From assembly GCF_014641075.1 (NCBI RefSeq), contig NZ_BMHP01000004.1, positions 310,001-374,000 on the forward strand: 64,000 nt of DNA, given 5' to 3'. Both the position numbers and the translations under genes were made by a program. Below the pieces are notes generated by a model. That model worked only from the letters and a program-made list of their open reading frames with translations, was not told where the DNA came from and did no database searches. Within the stretch, counting starts at the first letter, position 1. Each line of letters starts with the position of its first letter. The DNA comes from Paenibacillus nasutitermitis. Its GTDB lineage: Bacteria; Bacillota; Bacilli; Paenibacillales; Paenibacillaceae. This document shows positions 59,374 through 64,000 of this stretch, piece after piece.

Positions 59374-59895
59374 TTACCGCCTGCGTTTCTTGACGGGGCG
59401 GCGTTTGCGGCCAGCGGATGAGCCGGGCCGGCGGCCAGTCCCGCGGCGTTTTCTCCGGCGCGGAGGCGCCAGGCCGTCGCCATCTTCGTCAGCGGCTGCC
59501 CCTTTCTTGCCGAAGGACCCTGCCAGCACCTTGATAAGCGGGGCCATCTGGGTAATGCTGCCTACAACCTTCTGCATTTTGGTCATGGTGCTGACAATGC
59601 CGTCAATGCCGCCCATCCGGTCAACAAAACCTTTCAGATCGCTGAGGCTGCTTGGGAGCGAGAAACCGCCGGCTTTGGCCGGCGCTGCTGCAGAGCCTTC
59701 GTTTATTATCTCCGCAGCCGGCGGGACGGGAACCGGCATGGGGTTCTGAAACTGTCCGGGATCAAATGGAACCATAGCATTATTACTGCCGCCGAAGAAG
59801 GGATCGGAGATGCCGGGAAAGGGGCTTTGACCTTGTCCTTGCCCTCCGAGTGGCTGCTGAAAGCTTCTGCCGGACGGATCGTAGCGATATTTCAC
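59374..59895 (-). CDS. Basic low-complexity protein, possibly YqfQ/VrrA-like
   Basis: The product has about 173 residues. The first half is Gly/Pro/Phe/Gln-rich and contains FPGISDPFFGG. A helical segment at about 90-130 contains MTKMQKVVGSITQMAPLIKVLAG, and the tail is very Arg/Lys-rich and ends KKRRR. GTG 59895 has AAAAGG 11 nt upstream; GTG 59904 is too close to that site. The layout recalls YqfQ/VrrA-type spore-associated proteins, but similarity is weak. The basic tail suggests nucleic-acid or polyanion binding (inference). Confidence 0.6.
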   Translation of the reverse strand: MKYRYDPSGRSFQQPLGGQGQGQSPFPGISDPFFGGSNNAMVPFDPGQFQNPMPVPVPPAAEIINEGSAAAPAKAGGFSLPSSLSDLKGFVDRMGGIDGIVSTMTKMQKVVGSITQMAPLIKVLAGSFGKKGAAADEDGDGLAPPRRRKRRGTGRRPGSSAGRKRRPVKKRRR

Positions 59896-60063
59896 GCTGA
59901 TCACAACCTTTTCCGTTTTGTTAATAGTCTATGGCATAGGCAAACATAAGGATTGGACGAATGCCCGTTTTTTTCGTAAAAATTCCGCGGATGCGGGTAT
60001 GCTGCACATAAAAGGTAGGGGACAGCGCTCCTTCTGTCCGGTAATGCGTGAATACGGTAATGC

Positions 60064-60092
60064 TTGATAAGTAACCTTGAAACCGATACAAT
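60064..60092 (+). promoter_or_regulatory. Sigma-A promoter of yerC and downstream genes
   Basis: TTGATA (60064-60069), a 17-bp spacer and TACAAT (60087-60092) predict a start near 60099, 28 bp before yerC. Confidence 0.75.
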
Positions 60093-60126
60093 GAGAATAT
60101 TAGTTCGGGTAAGGGGGAGACAACCG

Positions 60127-60417
60127 ATGCAGCTTAAGAAACTTAACGATAAAACGGTCGATCAGCTGTTTGAGGCCGTATTGACGCTCAAGACGGTTGA
60201 AGAATGCTACGTGTTTTTCGATGATTTATGTACGGTGAATGAAATTCAATCCTTATCGCAGCGTCTGGAAGTAGCGCGTATGCTGGGCAAGGGTTCCACA
60301 TATAATCAAATAGAAGCCGAGACCGGCGCCAGTACGGCCACCATTTCGCGTGTGAAGCGTTGTCTGAATTACGGCAATGACGGCTACAAAATGGCGCTGG
60401 AGCGCGCAGGACGCTAA
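60127..60417 (+). CDS. yerC: TrpR-like DNA-binding protein YerC
   Basis: The 96-residue protein is of the YerC/YecD family related to TrpR. LTLKTVEECYVFFDDLCT and the helix-turn-helix segment GSTYNQIEAETGASTATISRVKR are diagnostic. GGGGGAG lies upstream of ATG 60127, and earlier in-frame codons coincide with the promoter. Regulon unknown. It is followed five bases on by a CbiX-like gene. Confidence 0.95.
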   Translation: MQLKKLNDKTVDQLFEAVLTLKTVEECYVFFDDLCTVNEIQSLSQRLEVARMLGKGSTYNQIEAETGASTATISRVKRCLNYGNDGYKMALERAGR

Positions 60418-60422
60418 CCCCG

Positions 60423-61373
60423 ATGAGGCCGGGTGTGCTCGTAATCAGTCACGGTTCCAGGGAAGCGCAGTGGGTACAGCTGGTGGATGATGCCGTGAAT
60501 TCGGCATCATCCCGGGTGAGATGGCGGCCTGAAGGCATCCAGGGGCGGCAGCAGGCGGAGGGTTCCGGTGCCGCCTGGGAAGCATTATCGCCTGCAAGAG
60601 CTGCCGGAGAGAAGCGGCTGGAGCTGTCTGTCGCCCGCGGCGGGCAGGCTGTTCCGGTCATTTCGTCCTTTCTGGAGATTGTGGGTGGACGGCTCATTCA
60701 AGATGGCATTGATCAGCTGGAAGCGGAAGGTGTGACGCATATTTACGTCCTTCCGCTCTTTGTTTCGTCCGGCAGTACCCATGTGGATGATATTGCGCAG
60801 GCCTTTGGCCTGCCGCCGGTATCCTCCAGGCGTCCGGGCGAACTTGCTCGGTTCCGCTGGAAGGAAGAGACCCGGATCCGGTTCGGACTGCCGATCGACG
60901 ATGACCCGCAGATTGCCGGGATGCTGCTCGCTAATATCCGCGGGCTGTCGGAAGCCCCGGAGCGGGAGAGGCTGCTGCTCGTGGCGCATGGCTCCCGCGA
61001 AGCTGTCTTTCATGGCCGTTGGCGGAGCGGCCTGCAGCAGCTGCTGCAGCGGCTGCTGCAGCTTGGCGGATTTGCCGGCGGAGATACCGCCATGCTGCTG
61101 CCGAATCAGGCGGCATGCAGGCTGGGCGCGATGCGGCGGAAGGAGCCGCAGCAGGCAGTGATTGTCGTTCCGCTGTTTCTGAGCGAGGGATATTTCACGC
61201 GCACGGTAATCCCATCCAGGCTCGGAGATCTGGCTTACCGGTATAATGGACGCGCGCTGCTGCCAAGTCCCGGAATTGCCGGCTGGATGGAAGAACAGAT
61301 AAACGGCTGGCTGGCCGGATTCGGGGAGAACGCGCCTGCTGTCCGCGATTCGGATCCGCAGAGATTTGTTTAA
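60423..61373 (+). CDS. CbiX/SirB-like chelatase domain protein
   Basis: The product is a 316-residue protein with two copies of the sirohydrochlorin ferrochelatase/cobaltochelatase fold. Each half starts with the active-site string: LVISHGSRE near residue 6 and LLVAHGSRE near 183. IYVLPLFVSSGSTHVDDI lies in the first half and VVPLFLSEGYF in the second. It may insert Co or Fe into sirohydrochlorin, but no tetrapyrrole genes are nearby. It follows yerC by 5 bp, so the two are probably co-transcribed. The start lacks a clear ribosome binding site. Confidence 0.85.
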   Translation: MRPGVLVISHGSREAQWVQLVDDAVNSASSRVRWRPEGIQGRQQAEGSGAAWEALSPARAAGEKRLELSVARGGQAVPVISSFLEIVGGRLIQDGIDQLEAEGVTHIYVLPLFVSSGSTHVDDIAQAFGLPPVSSRRPGELARFRWKEETRIRFGLPIDDDPQIAGMLLANIRGLSEAPERERLLLVAHGSREAVFHGRWRSGLQQLLQRLLQLGGFAGGDTAMLLPNQAACRLGAMRRKEPQQAVIVVPLFLSEGYFTRTVIPSRLGDLAYRYNGRALLPSPGIAGWMEEQINGWLAGFGENAPAVRDSDPQRFV

Positions 61374-61492
61374 TCGATAGAAGCACAGATATATGATAGG
61401 GGAAGGGTAGCGGGCTAATGTTTCACCTGTAAGCGGAGTGCGCGAAAGATGCGGCTTCATAAAGCGGTTGAAACGTGCCGGAGGTGGCCACA

Positions 61493-62407
61493 ATGTCAAT
61501 TAAACGGGCAAGATTAATTTACAACCCGACCTCGGGACGAGAAGAAATCAAGCGGCGGCTGCCGGATATTCTGCAGCGGTTGGAGCGGGGCGGAATCGAG
61601 ACGAGCTGCCATGCGACAGAGAGCGAAGGCGACGCCACGATCGCAGCGGTGGAAGCGGTCGACCGCGGCTTTGATATGATTATTGCGGCGGGCGGAGACG
61701 GCACGCTGTATGAGGTGATCAATGGCCTTGCGACCAAGGAAGCCAGACCGCCGCTCGGAATTTTGCCACTCGGCACGACCAATGATTTTGCCCGCGGGCT
61801 AGGTATTCCCAAGCAGTGGGAAGCCGCCTGCGATCTGATTACCCAGCAGTACAAGCGCCCGATCGATCTCGGGAAAGCGAATGAGAAGTATTTTATCAAT
61901 ATTGCGGGCGGGGGCTCCTTGACGGAGCTGACCTATGAGGTTCCCAGCAAGCTGAAGACGATGATCGGGCAGCTGGCTTATTATATGAAGGGTCTTGAGA
62001 AAATGACCCGTCTGCGTCCTACCGAGCTGATTCTTCAGGCGGATGAGATCGGCGAGATGCATGAGGAAATCATGCTGTTTCTCATCTGCAACAGCAATTC
62101 GGTCGGAGGCTTCGAGAAGCTGGCTCCGGATGCGTCGATTGACGACGGACTTCTGGATGTGATCGTGCTGAAGAAATGCAATCTCGGCGAATTTATCCGG
62201 ATTGCGTCCCTGGCGCTGCGCGGCGAGCATCTGAATGATCCGCATGTGGTCCATTTCCAGACCCGTGCGCTCCAGGTGACGACGCCGGATTACATTCAGC
62301 TTAATCTGGATGGCGAATATGGGGGGACGCTGCCCTGCACCTTTAATATACTGCCATCGCATCTGGATATCTTTGTAGATGAGGAAGGCAACACGACCTA
62401 TAAGTAA
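61493..62407 (+). CDS. dagK: Diacylglycerol kinase (DgkB/DagK type)
   Basis: The 304-residue soluble lipid kinase recycles diacylglycerol from lipoteichoic acid synthesis to phosphatidic acid. RARLIYNPTSGREEIKRRL, the nucleotide-binding AAGGDGTLYEV and GTTNDFARGLGIP are present. ATG 61493 follows GGAGG; an ATG at 61475 lies before that site. It lies 31 bp upstream of the rRNA methyltransferase, as dgkB does before yefA in Bacillus subtilis. Confidence 0.95.
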   Translation: MSIKRARLIYNPTSGREEIKRRLPDILQRLERGGIETSCHATESEGDATIAAVEAVDRGFDMIIAAGGDGTLYEVINGLATKEARPPLGILPLGTTNDFARGLGIPKQWEAACDLITQQYKRPIDLGKANEKYFINIAGGGSLTELTYEVPSKLKTMIGQLAYYMKGLEKMTRLRPTELILQADEIGEMHEEIMLFLICNSNSVGGFEKLAPDASIDDGLLDVIVLKKCNLGEFIRIASLALRGEHLNDPHVVHFQTRALQVTTPDYIQLNLDGEYGGTLPCTFNILPSHLDIFVDEEGNTTYK

Positions 62408-62438
62408 AACTTGAGAATAACGGAGCGATAGAAGGCAA

Positions 62439-63860
62439 ATGAATGTGCCAGTCAACAAAAATGATGAAGTCGTCGTCGATATCATCGGCTTGACGCATGA
62501 AGGCGAAGGGGTAGGCCGTGCTGACGGCTTTACCCTTTTTATACAGGGGGCGCTTCCCGGCGAGCGTGTGCGCGCCAAAGTGCTGAAGGTAAAGAAGCAG
62601 TACGGCTATGCCAAGCTGCAGGAGCTGCTCGCGGTCAGCCCTGACCGCGTGGAAGCGCCGTGCCCGATCTATAAGCAGTGCGGCGGCTGCCAGCTGCAGC
62701 ACATGGACTACGCCGCCCAGCTGCGCTGGAAGCGGCAGCATGTGGTGGACAATCTGGAGCGGATCGGCAAGCTGCGCGTCGCTGCGGGTGAAGCCGGCGA
62801 TGGCGGCGTGGTTGTGCATCCTGCTCTGGGGATGGACAACCCCTGGCATTACCGCAACAAGGCGCAGGTGCCGATCGGCATGGTGCCGGAAGCGGGAGGG
62901 TCGGGCAAAGGCGGGGATATGCGGCTTGTGGCCGGGTTCTATGCCAGAGGCAGCCATCGTATCATCGATATGGATCAGTGCCTGATCCAGCATTCGGTGA
63001 ATGATGAGATCGTAGCCCAGGTGAAGGCCATCGGCCGGGAGCTTGGCATTACGGCCTATAACGAGGAGACAGGCCGCGGACTGCTGCGCCATGTGATGGC
63101 GCGGGTCGGCGTTGTTTCCGGTGAAGCCATGGTGGTGTTGGTCACAAGCGGACCGCGGATTCCGCAGGTCGAGCGCTGGGTCGAGAGGATCCGCAAGGCT
63201 CTTCCGGGTGTGACGAGCATTGTCCAGAACATCAATCCGCGCCGGACGAATGTGATCTTCGGTGACGAGACACGTACCCTGTGGGGGAGCGATGTCATCT
63301 ATGATGAGCTGGACGGCATCCGCTTTGCCATCTCGGCGCGTTCCTTCTATCAGGTGAACCCTGTGCAGACGGTAGAGCTCTACCGCAAGGCGGTGGAATA
63401 TGCCGGGCTTACTGGAACGGAGACCGTGATCGACGCGTATTGCGGAATCGGCACGATCTCGCTGTTCCTGGCCCGCCAGGCGGGACGGGTGTACGGGGTG
63501 GAGGTCGTCCCGGAGGCGATTGAAGATGCCAAGCGCAATGCGGCGCTGAACGGGGTGGACAACGCCGTGTTCGAAGCGGGCTTGTCCGAGGTGGTTATCC
63601 CCCGATGGCGCAAAGAAGGCATAGTGCCTGATGTGATCGTCGTCGATCCGCCGCGCAAAGGCTGCGACGAAGCGCTGCTGGAGACCATTCTGGCCATGAA
63701 GCCGGAGCGTGTGGTGTACGTGTCCTGCAATCCGTCTACACTTGCGAGGGATCTGCGCGTACTGGAGGACGGCGGCTACCGGACCGTTGAGGTTCAGCCG
63801 GTGGATATGTTTCCGTGGACGGTTCATGTGGAGTGCGTAGCTTGGTTGGAATCAGTATAA
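62439..63860 (+). CDS. rlmCD: 23S rRNA (uracil-C5)-methyltransferase, RlmCD type
   Basis: The 473-residue SAM-dependent enzyme methylates uracils in 23S rRNA. It has an N-terminal TRAM domain (to about residue 60), Fe-S cysteines C75, C81, C84 and C181, the SAM motif DAYCGIGTISLFLA, and catalytic Cys430 in VVYVSCNPSTLARD. Bacillus YefA, its likely counterpart, modifies two positions; that is assumed here. GGAG precedes the ATG at a distance. Confidence 0.95.
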   Translation: MNVPVNKNDEVVVDIIGLTHEGEGVGRADGFTLFIQGALPGERVRAKVLKVKKQYGYAKLQELLAVSPDRVEAPCPIYKQCGGCQLQHMDYAAQLRWKRQHVVDNLERIGKLRVAAGEAGDGGVVVHPALGMDNPWHYRNKAQVPIGMVPEAGGSGKGGDMRLVAGFYARGSHRIIDMDQCLIQHSVNDEIVAQVKAIGRELGITAYNEETGRGLLRHVMARVGVVSGEAMVVLVTSGPRIPQVERWVERIRKALPGVTSIVQNINPRRTNVIFGDETRTLWGSDVIYDELDGIRFAISARSFYQVNPVQTVELYRKAVEYAGLTGTETVIDAYCGIGTISLFLARQAGRVYGVEVVPEAIEDAKRNAALNGVDNAVFEAGLSEVVIPRWRKEGIVPDVIVVDPPRKGCDEALLETILAMKPERVVYVSCNPSTLARDLRVLEDGGYRTVEVQPVDMFPWTVHVECVAWLESV

Positions 63861-63863
63861 TGT

Positions 63864-63902
63864 AAAAAGAACGAATTTCTGATTGGGGAATTCGTTCTTT
63901 TT
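63864..63902 (+). terminator. Terminator after the rRNA methyltransferase
   Basis: AAAGAACGAATT and AATTCGTTCTTT pair perfectly with A and T tracts on the flanks, so it can act on either strand. Confidence 0.9.
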
Positions 63903-64000
63903 CATAAACAAGATAGAAATTACCTGTATAATTTAATATAAATAATGGTCAGTAAGGTTGGATGTACAAAATTATTAAGCATGATCTAGCGGTGCCGAAT

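Overview
The window looks like a chromosome segment of a Paenibacillaceae-type Firmicute. The reasons are strong GGAGG-type ribosome binding sites, sigma-A promoters, intrinsic terminators, two guanine-type purine riboswitches, the Bacillus-order operon purEKBCSQLFMNHD, and a YesMN/Lpl-type sugar locus in moderately GC-rich DNA. No rRNA, tRNA, CRISPR, phage or transposase gene was found.

Layout. 1-706 is the 5' part of a LytR-CpsA-Psr wall-polymer ligase (minus strand). 1236-3957 is a three-gene ABC-2 exporter. 4069-4548 is a Bcp-type peroxiredoxin. 4703-5578 is an unknown membrane protein (minus). 5858-11203 is an overlapping MoxR ATPase, DUF58 and transglutaminase operon. 11204-12225 is noncoding DNA with a small promoter-terminator unit and repeats. 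12226-13236 is an APH-fold kinase. 13473-16859 holds guaA and a guanine-riboswitch-controlled purine permease. 17057-31493 is the purine operon under two PurR boxes and a second guanine riboswitch. 31660-32114 is a terminator and a seven-unit repeat array. 32202-35534 is a SWIM-SNF2 helicase (minus).

35882-44411 is a probable alpha-mannoside utilisation locus: YesM/YesN two-component system, Lpl-type importer and a GH125 exo-alpha-1,6-mannosidase. 44647-49621 holds envelope and sensing genes: a polysaccharide deacetylase, a VCBS-repeat lipoprotein and an OmpR/HisKA pair, with an unannotated 39-residue membrane protein antisense beyond it. 50248-55977 is an oligopeptide ABC importer (oppABCDF). 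56148-63860 holds yerB, a Pho-box-controlled DUF47/PiT phosphate module, a basic low-complexity protein, yerC, a CbiX-like protein, a diacylglycerol kinase and an RlmCD-type rRNA methyltransferase.

Many genes follow the Bacillus subtilis backbone (yeaC-yeaD-yebA-guaA-pbuG-pur operon-yerB-yerC-dgkB-yefA, from memory). About 24.6 kb of extra modules lie between purD and yerB. GuaA, PbuG and the pur genes form one purine economy read by guanine riboswitches and, by inference, PurR.

The least explained material is noncoding. There is a dispersed two-stem element with four copies. A second repeat family occurs once as an inverted-pair form and once as a seven-unit array with 50/61-bp spacing. A third degenerate repeat sits between purB and purC. 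A hairpin-rich block sits between purC and purS. No clear new defence or mobile system was seen.
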